From Deltaproteobacteria bacterium (GTDB taxonomy: Bacteria > Myxococcota_A > UBA9160 > SZUA-336), in the NCBI GenBank assembly GCA_004356455.1, contig SMWZ01000085.1:1-41256 (forward strand): DNA of 41,256 nucleotides. Direction: 5' to 3'. Below the pieces are notes generated by a model that saw nothing but the letters and a program-made list of their open reading frames with translations, did no database searches and was not told the DNA's origin. This document shows, one piece after another, positions 5,478 to 14,236 of this stretch (positions within the stretch are counted from its first letter, which is position 1; every line of letters begins with the position of its first letter). Position numbers and translations under genes: made by a program.

Positions 5478-6680
5478 GTGAACAGGTTCGGCAGTGTGAT
5501 CATGCGACGGATCGTTTGGACCTCGATGCTGATGCTCACGGTCTCGGAGACGCTCGTGCTGCATTGGCTGCTGCTCGTCTCCGGACGCCCGGGCCTGGGC
5601 TGGATGCAGGCCGTGCTCTGCGCAGTCCTGGTCGCCGCCGCAAACTTCGCCATCGCGAGCCTCTTGCGAAGGCGCTCGCGTACAATCCGACCGGTGTGGG
5701 TCATGAGCCGCCTATTCATGGTGGGCAGTCTCGGAGCACTCGTCTCCGGACCGCTGCTGATACTGGTATTCGTCAGCGGTGGCTTGGCGCTGGGTCTAAC
5801 ACGGGTTTTCGGAGGCCCCGACCGGGTGGCGGATGTCATGTTCGTGGCCGGGGGAACGGTTGCGGTCGCGATCGGCTTCGGCTCGATGCTGTGGGGCTAT
5901 CTCGTGGGTCAGCGCCGTGTTCGGGTAGACCGGGTCGACCTGCCGCTGCGCAACCTACCCGTGCCCCTCGAGGGAGTCCGCATCGCACACATCAGCGATC
6001 TCCACATCGGCCAGCAGCTTCGAGCGCCTCGCCTGCGCGGCCTGATCGAGCGCGTCAACGAGCTCGAGGCCGATCTGATCGTGATCACGGGCGACATCTT
6101 CGACTTTGACCCCAGCTTCATCGAGGAGGGCTGCCGGGAGCTGTCACGCCTCAGGGCACGGCATGGCGTTTTCGCGGTGCTCGGCAATCACGATGTGTAC
6201 ACCGGCACCGAAGCCGTCGCGTCCGCACTGGATCGCCTCACCTCCATCCGGTTACTCCGGGGCGAGTACGTCCAAGTACGCATCGACGGCGCCCCACTCT
6301 ACCTGCTGGGCTTTGACGATCCGGGCCAGAGCCTGAGCGAACGCGATTCGGAGAGCCAAACGCTCGTGCGTCTGGTGCAGGAGGTTCCGAAGGACGGCCC
6401 CAGCATCCTCCTGGTCCATCGGCCGAGCTTCTTCCGTCAGGCCGCGGCTCTGGGCCTGCCCGTCTCCCTGGCCGGTCACACCCATGGCGGACAGATCAGT
6501 CTTCCCCCGCCGGCCCATCACCACAACGTAGCGCGCCTGATAACCCGCTGGACCCGGGGACTCTTCGAGGACGGGGACTCCCTGCTGTACGTGAACCGGG
6601 GTCTGGGTGTGGCGGGGCCCCCGATACGCATCAACTGCCCGCGTGAGATCGCGCTCCTCCGGCTCGTCCCCAGGCGCTGA
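5478..6680 (+). CDS. Membrane-anchored metallophosphoesterase (YaeI-like)
   Basis: 400 aa, GTG start with GGAGGG upstream. The first ~155 residues contain about four hydrophobic segments. A calcineurin-like phosphoesterase domain follows with all metal-binding motifs in order: HISDLHIG, ITGDIFD, LGNHDVY, LVHRPSFF and GHTHGGQ. Known relatives (YaeI/YkuE-type) are membrane-associated phosphodiesterases, some acting on lipid-linked substrates; the substrate here is unknown. It follows the leuA-like gene by 64 nt in the same direction without a clear terminator, so co-transcription is possible. Confidence 0.85.
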   Translation: MNRFGSVIMRRIVWTSMLMLTVSETLVLHWLLLVSGRPGLGWMQAVLCAVLVAAANFAIASLLRRRSRTIRPVWVMSRLFMVGSLGALVSGPLLILVFVSGGLALGLTRVFGGPDRVADVMFVAGGTVAVAIGFGSMLWGYLVGQRRVRVDRVDLPLRNLPVPLEGVRIAHISDLHIGQQLRAPRLRGLIERVNELEADLIVITGDIFDFDPSFIEEGCRELSRLRARHGVFAVLGNHDVYTGTEAVASALDRLTSIRLLRGEYVQVRIDGAPLYLLGFDDPGQSLSERDSESQTLVRLVQEVPKDGPSILLVHRPSFFRQAAALGLPVSLAGHTHGGQISLPPPAHHHNVARLITRWTRGLFEDGDSLLYVNRGLGVAGPPIRINCPREIALLRLVPRR

Positions 6681-6691
6681 CGCGACTCCCT

Positions 6692-6707
6692 GGACCGCTG
6701 ACGGTCC
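6692..6707 (+). terminator. Possible terminator hairpin after the phosphoesterase gene
   Basis: A perfect GGACCG-CTGA-CGGTCC hairpin lies 12 nt after the stop codon. Only TGTT follows and there is no real T-run, so it may be a weak terminator or a 3'-end-stabilising stem. Confidence 0.35.
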
Positions 6708-6753
6708 TGTTCGGAAGCGACGCAGCTGTCGCATCGACGCAATTTCTGTGGGC

Positions 6754-6780
6754 TAAAGCGCACCCAGCAGAAGCCAATCC
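6754..6780 (+). promoter_or_regulatory. Possible flagellar sigma28 (FliA) promoter before motA
   Basis: TAAAGCGC, exactly 11 nt, then GCCAATCC. The enterobacterial FliA consensus is TAAAGTTT-N11-GCCGATAA; the -35-like half matches 5 of 8 and the -10-like half 5 of 8 with exact spacing. It lies just before the GGGAGG ribosome site and the TTG start of motA, which is a typical late flagellar gene. Confidence 0.4.
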
Positions 6781-6803
6781 GCCTTCAACGGGAGGCGTGT
6801 CTC

Positions 6804-7673
6804 TTGAAACTCATGCTGGGGCTCATCGTGGTCATCGGCTGCGTGCTCGGCGGCTACGTACTGCACCACGGTCACCTGATCCTGCGCTTCATCCCCACCG
6901 AGTACCTGATCATCGTCGGGTGTGCGGTCGGCGGAATGATCATCCAGAACCCCACGCGCGTACTCATCCGGTTGCTCAAGGACCTGTTCGGTCAGTTCGG
7001 GGGTAGCGGGCCGGGGAAGGCACAGTACCTCGAAATCTTGAAGATGAACTACGAGCTCATGCAGCTCGCGCGCAAGGACAGCGTGCTAGCCCTGGAGGAT
7101 CACGTCAACAACCCCGGGGAGTCCGTGATCATCTCCAAGTAACCGTCCTTCATGCAAGACAGTCACGCGGTTCACTTCCTCTGCGACACGCTTAAGCTCT
7201 TCGTCGCGGGAGTGCTCGACGCCCATAACCTGGACGAGCTGATGGAGCGCGACCTAGAGGTGCTCCACCACGAAGAGATGGAGACCGCCAATACCATGAC
7301 CAAGCTCGCGGACAGCCTGCCCGCGAACGGCATCGTGGCCGCTGTGCTCGGGATCATCCTGACCATGGCCTCGGTCGATGAGGGCACGGCCACATTGGGT
7401 AAGAAGATAGCCGGCGCATTGGTCGGAACCTTCCTGGGTGTCTTCATGGCCTATGGCTTCGCGGGCCCGCTGGCCGGCGCCCTGAAGTCCAAGGCCGCCG
7501 CCAAGAACCGCTGCTACCAGTGCATCCGCCACAGCATTGCCGCATCGGTCAACGGTGTTAATCCCGGGGTGTCGGTGGAGGTCGGTCGCCGGAACATCTA
7601 CAGCGTGGATCGCCCCACGTTCGAGGAGCTCGAGGAAGCTCTCCGCGAACTGAAGAGCGGAGGGCAAGGCTAG
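6804..7673 (+). pseudogene. motA: Flagellar stator protein MotA, interrupted by one in-frame TAA
   Basis: Read through a single TAA (7140-7142), this is a full-length MotA of about 289 residues. MotA is the inner-membrane proton-channel subunit that pairs with MotB to drive flagellar rotation. The 5' part (6804-7142, 112 codons, TTG start with GGGAGG 8 nt upstream) has the first two membrane helices and ends NPGESVIISK. After the TAA the same frame continues PSFMQDSHAVHFLCD, matching the E. coli MotA segment SQYPRILADHHLVEFICD. The stop therefore sits at the conserved Tyr of the K/Q-Y-P motif, a single-base change from TAC or TAT. The 3' part (ATG 7152) holds the last two helices with the channel prolines (SLPANGIVAAV and AGPLAGAL). 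Everything else is intact. Confidence 0.8.
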
Positions 7674-7677
7674 CGCC

Positions 7678-8529
7678 GTGTCCGAGGACATCGGAGGCGG
7701 GGGGCACGCCCAGGCCCCGATCATCATCAAGCGCAAGTACGCCGAAAAACACGCGCACCACGGCGGCGCCTGGAAGATGGCCTACGCCGATATGGTGACC
7801 GCGCTCATGGCGCTCTTCATCGTGCTCTGGATCCTGGCCCAGAGCGACGAGTTCAAGGCCAACGTCGCGCATTACTTCCAGGACCCGATCGGCTTCTCGG
7901 AGGGGGGCACGCCCACGCCGTTTCCGGGCGGGACGCGTTCAGGGAAGCCCACGGTGCTCGACGAGGTACAGCCCAGAATCCCCCCACCGCAGCAGAACCG
8001 CAAGCTGACCTGGCACTCGCAGGCCCGGGAGATTCGGCACGCTCTCGAGAAACTTCCCTCGTTCGATAAGTACCGCGATCAGATCCAGCTGGCGCACACT
8101 CAGGAGGGGCTTCGCATCAACCTGCTCGAATCCAACGAGACTCCACTCTTCAAGGTCGGAAGCACGGAGCTGAACGATGAGGCAGTGGCCCTGCTGCAGG
8201 CGATCGCGCAGGAGGTCCAGTCCTTCGATAACCCCATCGTGATCGAGGGGCACACCGACAGTGGTCCCTTCGATACCGACTCGAAGCTGACGAACTGGGA
8301 CCTCTCCACGGGTCGCGCCCACACCGCACGGCGTGTGTTCGAGCAGGTGGGAATCCAGCCCCAGCGGCTGCTGGAGGTGTGGGGCTTCGCCGACCGTCAG
8401 CTCTTGCATCCGGCCGACCCCGAGGGCAGCCGCAATCGCCGGGTCTCGATTACGCTGCTCTCCGAGGAAGCCGTGGCCAAGCGGGCCCAGGTCCCCGAGG
8501 AGACCATTATCCCCTGGCTGGAGCGCTAG
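7678..8529 (+). CDS. motB: Flagellar motor stator protein MotB
   Basis: 283 aa, GTG start 4 nt after motA. One membrane helix (AYADMVTALMALFIVLWILA) carries the essential proton-binding Asp (Asp38). The C-terminal OmpA-like peptidoglycan-binding domain shows IEGHTDSGPF, NWDLSTGRAHTARRVF and the GSRNRRVSITLL end. MotB anchors the stator to the cell wall and forms the ion channel with MotA. The Asp and the motif set favour MotB over generic OmpA proteins. The frame is complete and undamaged, in contrast to the interrupted motA just upstream. Confidence 0.92.
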   Translation: MSEDIGGGGHAQAPIIIKRKYAEKHAHHGGAWKMAYADMVTALMALFIVLWILAQSDEFKANVAHYFQDPIGFSEGGTPTPFPGGTRSGKPTVLDEVQPRIPPPQQNRKLTWHSQAREIRHALEKLPSFDKYRDQIQLAHTQEGLRINLLESNETPLFKVGSTELNDEAVALLQAIAQEVQSFDNPIVIEGHTDSGPFDTDSKLTNWDLSTGRAHTARRVFEQVGIQPQRLLEVWGFADRQLLHPADPEGSRNRRVSITLLSEEAVAKRAQVPEETIIPWLER

Positions 8530-8572
8530 TGCCCTCGCTACGGCAACCCGGTGAGAAATCCAGGCTAGCCCG

Positions 8573-10174
8573 TCATCGGCGGGCCAGGACGCGGTCCCGG
8601 ATAGTGCGGAAGAGTCTCGGCACGTCCCAGCGATCCCGCACCAGCTGGAAGTAGTGGTCGCCGTCGTCCTTGACCAGGAAGCGCGCATGCTGGCCCGCAA
8701 GCGCCTGCACCACGTCGAGGCCGGGCTCCGTCGGCGCATCCAGCTTCGCGAACACGCGGCGGTCGCCGATCGAGAGCAGCGCCACATGGATGGGTCCGTC
8801 TCCGCTGGCGGTCACGTAGATCGTGGTCGCCGCCTCGATCCGCGCGCGGCGCCCGTGTAGCTGGCTCGCGGGAACAGTCCTCTGATCCGAGGGTCGCAGA
8901 TAACGGGGCGGCATAGGCAGGTGGCTCAGCACCTGACGCTGGTTGCTCGCCAGCTCGATCAGGGTGACGTAGACGTTGTTGCCTGGACCCCCAATAGACT
9001 GGGCCACGCCGATGCGCGGGTCCAACACCTGAGCACGTGGGTTGGGGAAGCGGCCGGTGAGCTGAAGCCAGAGCTCGGCAATCTGAAACAGCCCCGTGCC
9101 CCCGACGGGATGACCGCGAGACTTCAGGCCACCCGATAGGTTCACCGGCACACGTCCGCGCGGGCCCGTGACCTCGTTGGCGTAGGGATCGTCGGCCGCG
9201 GTGTCCCCGCGCCCGGACCCGATGAGCTCGTCGATGGCCTCGTCGGGGCTGGAGAGGCCGAGCTCCACCATATTGATGGGCAGCAGGCTGTTGAATGCGT
9301 CGTGAACCTCTACCACGAGGCCCTCCACCCGACGGATGTCGGCGATCCCGGCGTCGTAATAGGCGAACTCGGCAGCGCGCTTCGTGGCCTCCATGCGGCT
9401 CAGCTCGGCTCGGTCAAGCAGCGAGGAGGTGTCCGTCGCGGCGCCGAGGCCCGCGACACGCACGGCGTGCGGCGTCGAGGTGAGGATAACGGCCGCCGCT
9501 CCATCACAGATGGGCGAACAGTCCTTGCGGTGAAGAGGCGTCGCCACGGGTAGGTTCCGGCTCTTATCAAAGTAGGCCGAGAGGGGCTCCGGCCGACCGC
9601 TGAAGGCCGCGAGCGGATTGTCGGCGCCCAGCGCGTGGGCCCGGTACATCAGGCGCGAGAGGACGTCCGCAACCTCCGGTCCACGCACGCGGCGCTCCTC
9701 GAAGAACACCTGCGTCATCAGCGCGATCAGGGCGGGCATCGTGAAGCCGAATCGCCGCTCCACCGGGTCGACCGTCTTGGACATGATCTTGGTCGCCTCG
9801 GGCGTAGTGACGGTTTTCATACGCTCGCCCGCGATCACGAGGACGTTGTCCGCGGCGCCCGCGCGGATCTTGTAACAGGCCTCGTGGAACGCGGCCGCTC
9901 CCGTCGATGACGCGGTCTCGGAGCGGACGGCGGGCACGCCAACGAGCCTGAGCCGATCCGCGATCTTGGCCGCGATATTGGCCCGGTTCTCGAACTCCTC
10001 GGAGTCCATGATCCCCACCTGGATGGCATCCAAGCTGGGGGTGGAGGAGCTCTCGAGCGCCCGCTGGTAGGCATGCTGGAAGAGGTCGAAGACGCTCCCG
10101 AAGACCTTGCCGGTAAGGTCGACCTTGGTGAGACCGACCCCGGCGATGTAGACTCCGCGAGCGGTACCACGCAT
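8573..10174 (-). CDS. Thiolase-like protein (SCP-x/Ltp2 type) with C-terminal OB-like extension, nucleophilic Cys absent
   Basis: About 533 aa. Residues 1 to ~400 are a thiolase fold of the lipid-transfer/SCP2-thiolase branch: YIAGVGLTKV at the start, VEVHDAFNS with the catalytic His, and GGLKSRGHPVGGTGLFQ near the end. The position of the acylated Cys reads ETASSTGAAAF, with Ser89 in place of Cys. The last ~120 residues (GRRARIEAATTIYVT...HARFLVKDDG) resemble the OB-fold half of DUF35 proteins. Known Ltp2-type thiolase-like aldolases work with a DUF35 partner, so an aldolase or accessory role is a reasonable inference; classical thiolase activity is doubtful. The start is the ATG directly before RGTARGVYIAGVG; an upstream extension of the frame has no family similarity. 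It is divergent from sppA (34 nt apart). Confidence 0.75.
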   Translation of the reverse strand: MRGTARGVYIAGVGLTKVDLTGKVFGSVFDLFQHAYQRALESSSTPSLDAIQVGIMDSEEFENRANIAAKIADRLRLVGVPAVRSETASSTGAAAFHEACYKIRAGAADNVLVIAGERMKTVTTPEATKIMSKTVDPVERRFGFTMPALIALMTQVFFEERRVRGPEVADVLSRLMYRAHALGADNPLAAFSGRPEPLSAYFDKSRNLPVATPLHRKDCSPICDGAAAVILTSTPHAVRVAGLGAATDTSSLLDRAELSRMEATKRAAEFAYYDAGIADIRRVEGLVVEVHDAFNSLLPINMVELGLSSPDEAIDELIGSGRGDTAADDPYANEVTGPRGRVPVNLSGGLKSRGHPVGGTGLFQIAELWLQLTGRFPNPRAQVLDPRIGVAQSIGGPGNNVYVTLIELASNQRQVLSHLPMPPRYLRPSDQRTVPASQLHGRRARIEAATTIYVTASGDGPIHVALLSIGDRRVFAKLDAPTEPGLDVVQALAGQHARFLVKDDGDHYFQLVRDRWDVPRLFRTIRDRVLARR

Positions 10175-10208
10175 GCTTCCGAGAGTAGGGAGTTTTCGGG
10201 GGGAGATC

Positions 10209-11915
10209 ATGCGCCGGATAATTACGATCGCGTTGGTCCTGGGCGTCGCCGCCATGATCGGCATCGCTCTGCTCCGAACCGGGTCGCAGATTCCGGAGCA
10301 GAGCGTGCTAGTGCTCGAGCTGGGCGGCCAGCTGGAGGAGGCGCCGCCGCTGGACGCGCTGCAGCGGCTGTCTGCACGCGGACCCGCGCTGCCCACGCTC
10401 TTGCTGCAGCTCGAGAAGGCTGCGGCAGACACGCGGGTCCAGGCTGTGCTGCTGCAGATCCGGGCGCTCGACATCGGGTACGCACGCATACAGGAGCTCC
10501 GAGACGCGGTCATGCGTTTGCGTCGAGCGGGCACGGTGGTGATCGCTCTACTCGATCTCGCCACGCTGAACGCAACACGTGAGCTCTATCTCGCCTCGTC
10601 CGCCGACAAGATCTATCTGGTGCCGGGCTTTCTCGGCCCGTTCGCCGGCATCGCCGGGCAGTACCTGCACCTGGGCGGCTTCTTCGAGAAGCTCGGCGTC
10701 CAGATCGAGTACGAACGGGTGGGCAAGTACAAGTCAGCGCCCGAGATGTTCGCCGCGCGCGAGCTGAGCGAGCCGGCACGCGAGATCTTCAATAACCTGC
10801 TAGACGGACTCTTCGCTCAGATCGTAACGGGTATCGCGACCGGCCGCGGCCTGGAGGCGACGCGCGTGCGCGAGCTGGTCGAGGCGGCACCTAGTACGGC
10901 CGACGAGTACATTGCGGTCGGCCTGGCGGACGGCGTGGCCGACCTGAAGCAGGTCCTGGAGCTCGAGGGTCTCGGCGAGGCCGAGGAAGTCCGCTGGGAC
11001 GTCTACGTACGGGTCGACCCGCGCGACCTGGGGTTGCGCAGCGGACCGCGCATCGCTCTCATTTTCGGCGACGGCCCGATTACCCAGGGGGGACGCGGGC
11101 TCTCACCCCGCGCCCGAGCCTTCGCGGCGGACAGCATCAGCGAGGCGCTGGAGGACGCCGCCGAGGACGAGGACATCCTGGCGGTAGTGCTACGGATCAA
11201 CAGCGGCGGCGGCTCGGCGTTGGCCTCGGATCAGCTCTGGCGTGTGGTCCAGCGGGTGCGGGAGAAGAAACCCGTCGTCATCTCGATGGCGGACGCAGCT
11301 GCCTCTGGGGGCTATTACGTGGCCAGCGCGGCCACTGCCATCGTGGCAGAGCCCGCCACCTTGACCGGGTCGATCGGTATCTTTTTTCTTCGTCCCGCGC
11401 TGTCGGGCCTGTATCGCAAGCTCGGTATCGGCTCCGAGGTGCTGGCGCGCGGCCCCTACGCAGAGATCGCAGTGGGTGACAAGCCGTTCACGGCGGCGCA
11501 ACGCGAGCGCACCAGCCGCTTCGTGCGCGCGCTCTACCAGGAGTTCCTGGAGCGCGTCGCGTCTGGACGCGGTGTATCGACCGAGGAGGTCGACCGCCTG
11601 GGCCAGGGAAGAGTCTGGCTCGGTGAGAGCGCGCTCGCGCACGGGCTGGTGGATGAGCTCGGCGGGCTCCACGCGGCGGTCACCCGCGCCCAGCACGAGG
11701 CTGGCCTGGATCCCGAGCTGGATCCCGAGCGTGTCATCCTGCCCGGTCCCCGCGGGCTCGTGAATCAGCTCAGCGACCTGATGCGGGGCGAGCTCAGCCG
11801 CGGGCTCATGGAGCGGATCATCCCCGTCCGGCTGCCGCTGATCCTGCGCAGCGCAGCGCTGCTGGTCGAAGGCGAACTGGCCTATCTCCCGCCCTACTGG
11901 GTCGAGATCCACTGA
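10209..11915 (+). CDS. sppA: Signal peptide peptidase SppA, 67-kDa (two-domain) type
   Basis: About 568 aa with an N-terminal membrane anchor (IITIALVLGVAAMIGIALL). The protein has two tandem ClpP-fold (S49) halves. The catalytic Lys is in GKYKSAPEMF (Lys175) of the N-terminal half and the catalytic Ser is in AAASGGYYVAS (Ser366) of the C-terminal half, as in E. coli SppA. The enzyme degrades cleaved signal peptides in the inner membrane. The frame is open from 10173, but the ATG at 10209 starts directly before the signal anchor and is preceded by GGGGGAG. Confidence 0.88.
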   Translation: MRRIITIALVLGVAAMIGIALLRTGSQIPEQSVLVLELGGQLEEAPPLDALQRLSARGPALPTLLLQLEKAAADTRVQAVLLQIRALDIGYARIQELRDAVMRLRRAGTVVIALLDLATLNATRELYLASSADKIYLVPGFLGPFAGIAGQYLHLGGFFEKLGVQIEYERVGKYKSAPEMFAARELSEPAREIFNNLLDGLFAQIVTGIATGRGLEATRVRELVEAAPSTADEYIAVGLADGVADLKQVLELEGLGEAEEVRWDVYVRVDPRDLGLRSGPRIALIFGDGPITQGGRGLSPRARAFAADSISEALEDAAEDEDILAVVLRINSGGGSALASDQLWRVVQRVREKKPVVISMADAAASGGYYVASAATAIVAEPATLTGSIGIFFLRPALSGLYRKLGIGSEVLARGPYAEIAVGDKPFTAAQRERTSRFVRALYQEFLERVASGRGVSTEEVDRLGQGRVWLGESALAHGLVDELGGLHAAVTRAQHEAGLDPELDPERVILPGPRGLVNQLSDLMRGELSRGLMERIIPVRLPLILRSAALLVEGELAYLPPYWVEIH

Positions 11916-11972
11916 GCTCGCGTCGAGCTGGGGCGTCTTTCGCTCTGGTATGCTGAGCGCAGGGGAGAGCGT

Positions 11973-12392
11973 ATGACGTTCGAGAAGGAGTTCGTAGTCG
12001 GCCGCCCGCGCGAGGAAGTGGTCGCGGATCTGGACGACGACCGCACCTTTGCGGCGTTCTTTCCTGACACACGCGTGACCAGAAAAAGCGAGCGCGTGCG
12101 AGAGACCTCTACGCCGTTTCGCGCCCTGGGCCAGTCGCGCGCTATCCGCTTCGTGTTCGAGACGCTCCCCGATGGGAACGTGCGCTTCGAGAAAATCTGC
12201 GACGGCAACGTGTGGCGTTCACTCGAGGGCGAGGTCAAGCTCGAAGAGCGGCCCCAGGGACGTACCCGCGTAGTCCTGCGCATGGACGGCCGCACGCGTA
12301 CATTCGTTCCCGAGATGACGATCCGGGGTCCCATGCGCGCTCAGATCGAGCAGATGACGCGCGCGCTGCGCTCGCGGCTCGAGACTCGCTGA
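11973..12392 (+). CDS. SRPBCC (START/Bet v1-like) domain protein
   Basis: 139 aa covering one whole domain. The opening EKEFVVGRPREEVVADLDDDRTFAAFFPD matches the typical SRPBCC start, with alternating beta strands (RTRVVLRMDGRTRTFVP) and a long C-terminal helix (MRAQIEQMTRALRSRL). Such proteins bind lipids or other hydrophobic ligands in the cytoplasm; the ligand is not identifiable. The next gene starts 2 nt after the stop codon, so the two are probably translated from one mRNA. Confidence 0.65.
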   Translation: MTFEKEFVVGRPREEVVADLDDDRTFAAFFPDTRVTRKSERVRETSTPFRALGQSRAIRFVFETLPDGNVRFEKICDGNVWRSLEGEVKLEERPQGRTRVVLRMDGRTRTFVPEMTIRGPMRAQIEQMTRALRSRLETR

Positions 12393-12394
12393 GC

Positions 12395-13216
12395 ATGCCA
12401 ATTGCCGAAGCCACCGACGGCGCAAAGATCCACTATCGCGCGCTGGGGGCCGGCCCACCGCTGCTGCTCTGCAACGCAGCCTTCGCCACCTGTGCCCACT
12501 GGAGCGCACAGGAGGAAGCGCTCGCGCGACGCTTCCGCGTCGTTACCTGGGACTATCGCGGGCACGGTGCCTCGGAGGCCCCGGCGGAGGCGGAGCGCTA
12601 CAGCCTGAAGCAGGTGGTCGCGGACCTCAGGGCCGTACACCGGGCGGCGACGGACGACGCCCCGGCCTTCGTCGGCGGCCTCTCGGTCGGAGGCCTGGTC
12701 ACCCTCTCCTACGCCCTGACTCACCCCGAGCAGGTGCGCGCCCTGCTGCTCTTCAACACCGGCCCGGGCTTCAAGAACCCGGAGGCACTCGCGCAATGGC
12801 AGGCCATGCTGGAACGCGCCGCCTCTAAGATGGAGGAGGTGGGGCTGGCCCGCTATCTCGAGGGACGGCGCGCCCAGGCGGAGCTGCTGGGGCTCCATCC
12901 CCAGAGCAAGCTCGCACGGGCGGTCCGGGAGAGTGTCCTGACCTCCAGCGTGGAGGGACTGACGTGCTTCGCCCGAGGCGTGGCCGGCCCCGTCCCCAAC
13001 CTGGTCGATCGCCTGGCCGAGATCCGCGTACCCTGCCTGGTCGTGGTGGGGGAGCACGACGCCGCGTTCCAGCGCGCCTCGCAGGTGCTGGTGGCGAAGC
13101 TGCCCCGTGCGCAGCGCGTGGTGCTCAAAGACGCCGGCCACGTGCTCCAGCTGGATCAGCCGGAGGCCTTCGTGCGCGAGGTGGAGCGCTTCGCGGAGGG
13201 CGCGCAGGACCTTTGA
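12395..13216 (+). CDS. Alpha/beta hydrolase
   Basis: 273 aa. An N-terminal strand region (IHYRALGAGPPLLLCNAAF) is followed by the nucleophile elbow GGLSVGG, an acid residue in VVVGEHDAAF and the catalytic His in DAGHVLQLDQPEAF. The order fits 3-oxoadipate enol-lactonase-like or general esterase members, and the substrate is unknown. The start chosen (ATG after GAGC) removes an N-terminal extension that overlaps the preceding gene and has no family similarity. Confidence 0.82.
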   Translation: MPIAEATDGAKIHYRALGAGPPLLLCNAAFATCAHWSAQEEALARRFRVVTWDYRGHGASEAPAEAERYSLKQVVADLRAVHRAATDDAPAFVGGLSVGGLVTLSYALTHPEQVRALLLFNTGPGFKNPEALAQWQAMLERAASKMEEVGLARYLEGRRAQAELLGLHPQSKLARAVRESVLTSSVEGLTCFARGVAGPVPNLVDRLAEIRVPCLVVVGEHDAAFQRASQVLVAKLPRAQRVVLKDAGHVLQLDQPEAFVREVERFAEGAQDL

Positions 13217-13277
13217 CGCGCGCCGCACCGGTGTGTTCTACTTATCGGCGCAACCCTCGCAGACGGAGGAGCTCCGG

Positions 13278-13481
13278 ATGACCTGGATCTTCACGGTAAT
13301 GCTCGGGATGATCGTGGGCTCGATCGTCATCGAGCGCATCCTTCCTCAGCGGACCAAGGACAAGCTCGGTGCGGTGATCTGCTGGCTGATGATGGCCATC
13401 ACCATGTCCTTCCTGGGTCTATCCGCCGTGGGTCTCCTGATTGTCACCTTCCGGAGCTTCATCCTCCCACTCTTCGCCTAG
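13278..13481 (+). CDS. Small membrane protein, two predicted helices (67 aa)
   Basis: 67 aa beginning MTWIFTVMLGMIVGSIVIERILP. A first hydrophobic helix, a short charged loop (QRTKDKLG) and a second long hydrophobic stretch make up nearly the whole protein. A GGAGG lies 7-11 nt before the ATG. I do not recognise a family. It may be co-transcribed with the hydrolase. Confidence 0.6.
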   Translation: MTWIFTVMLGMIVGSIVIERILPQRTKDKLGAVICWLMMAITMSFLGLSAVGLLIVTFRSFILPLFA

Positions 13482-13576
13482 CTCCTAAGTTCTAGCCCAG
13501 AGCGGTGATACGGCGTGCGCGTCCAGGCGTCTCCATCGCTGCCAGGCGGCACCGGTCCGGGTTCGCTCGCGGGCAG

Positions 13577-14236
13577 CTAACGGGAGATGCTGCTCGGGGA
13601 TTTGGGGGAGAGCTGCGGCTGCGGGGTACGCGGCGGGCGGGGTGCGGGCTCGAGGCTGGGCCGAGGGGCCGGCTCGATGCTCGGACGCAGACCGGTCGGC
13701 GCTTGGGGTCGCTGTCGGCGCCGCTCTTCGGCGCGGCGCCGGAAGCGCTTACGCTGGTCCGGATCCAGGTCCCCCACGCGCTTGCGTAGACGCTCACGCT
13801 CCGCCTTGGGCAGCGAACGAAACTGCTCGAAGCGCTCGCGCATCTGCCGCTTCTCGGCCGGGGGCAGATGCTGCCAGCGTTCATAGTTCTGGTGAATACG
13901 CGTCTGCTCCTCGAACGGCAGGCTGCGGAAAGCTCGGTGCCGCTCGCGCATGCGCTGCCGTTCGTGCGGGGGGAGCTCTCGCCAGCGCTTCACCCGCTCC
14001 CGCATTTGCCCCTGCTGCTCCGGCCGCATCTGCTGGAACTGCTGGTAGCGATTGCGCAGCGCCTTTCTCTCCTCGGGGGAGAGCCGCTGCCACCAGCGGA
14101 TGCGCTCCTGAAGCTGGGCGTTCAGCTCCTCGGGGGCCGGCGAGCCCCCCTCGAACCGCTGCGCCAGCGCGGACGTCGGCAGCATCCAGACCAGGCCAAG
14201 CGCCAACGCCAGCAGCAGCGGGGCCAGCCGGCTCAT
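13577..14236 (-). CDS. DUF3106-type periplasmic protein
   Basis: 219 aa. A signal peptide (LLLALALGLVWMLPTSALAQ) is followed by a series of imperfect ~20-residue helical repeats with the theme W/F-xxL-(S/P)PEE/ER-(Q/K)xxRERxxxFRxLP, typical of DUF3106 proteins. The tail is Pro/Arg-rich with two near-identical IEPAPRPSLEPAPRPP segments. Related helical Arg-rich periplasmic proteins (CpxP/Spy-like) act in envelope stress; for DUF3106 this is unproven. It is the last gene of an ECF sigma operon and starts with an ATGA overlap, so it is a likely target or sensor component. Confidence 0.75.
   Translation of the reverse strand: MSRLAPLLLALALGLVWMLPTSALAQRFEGGSPAPEELNAQLQERIRWWQRLSPEERKALRNRYQQFQQMRPEQQGQMRERVKRWRELPPHERQRMRERHRAFRSLPFEEQTRIHQNYERWQHLPPAEKRQMRERFEQFRSLPKAERERLRKRVGDLDPDQRKRFRRRAEERRRQRPQAPTGLRPSIEPAPRPSLEPAPRPPRTPQPQLSPKSPSSISR

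Noticed and set aside
4307..5839. 510-codon minus-strand ORF
   Set aside because: It is antisense to the clearly coding LeuA-type and phosphoesterase genes and its translation has no family features; long antisense ORFs are expected in GC-rich DNA.
10175..10564. N-terminal extension of the thiolase-like frame (about 130 codons)
   Set aside because: The extension is Ser/Arg-rich, overlaps sppA on the other strand, and precedes the typical thiolase start YIAGVG.
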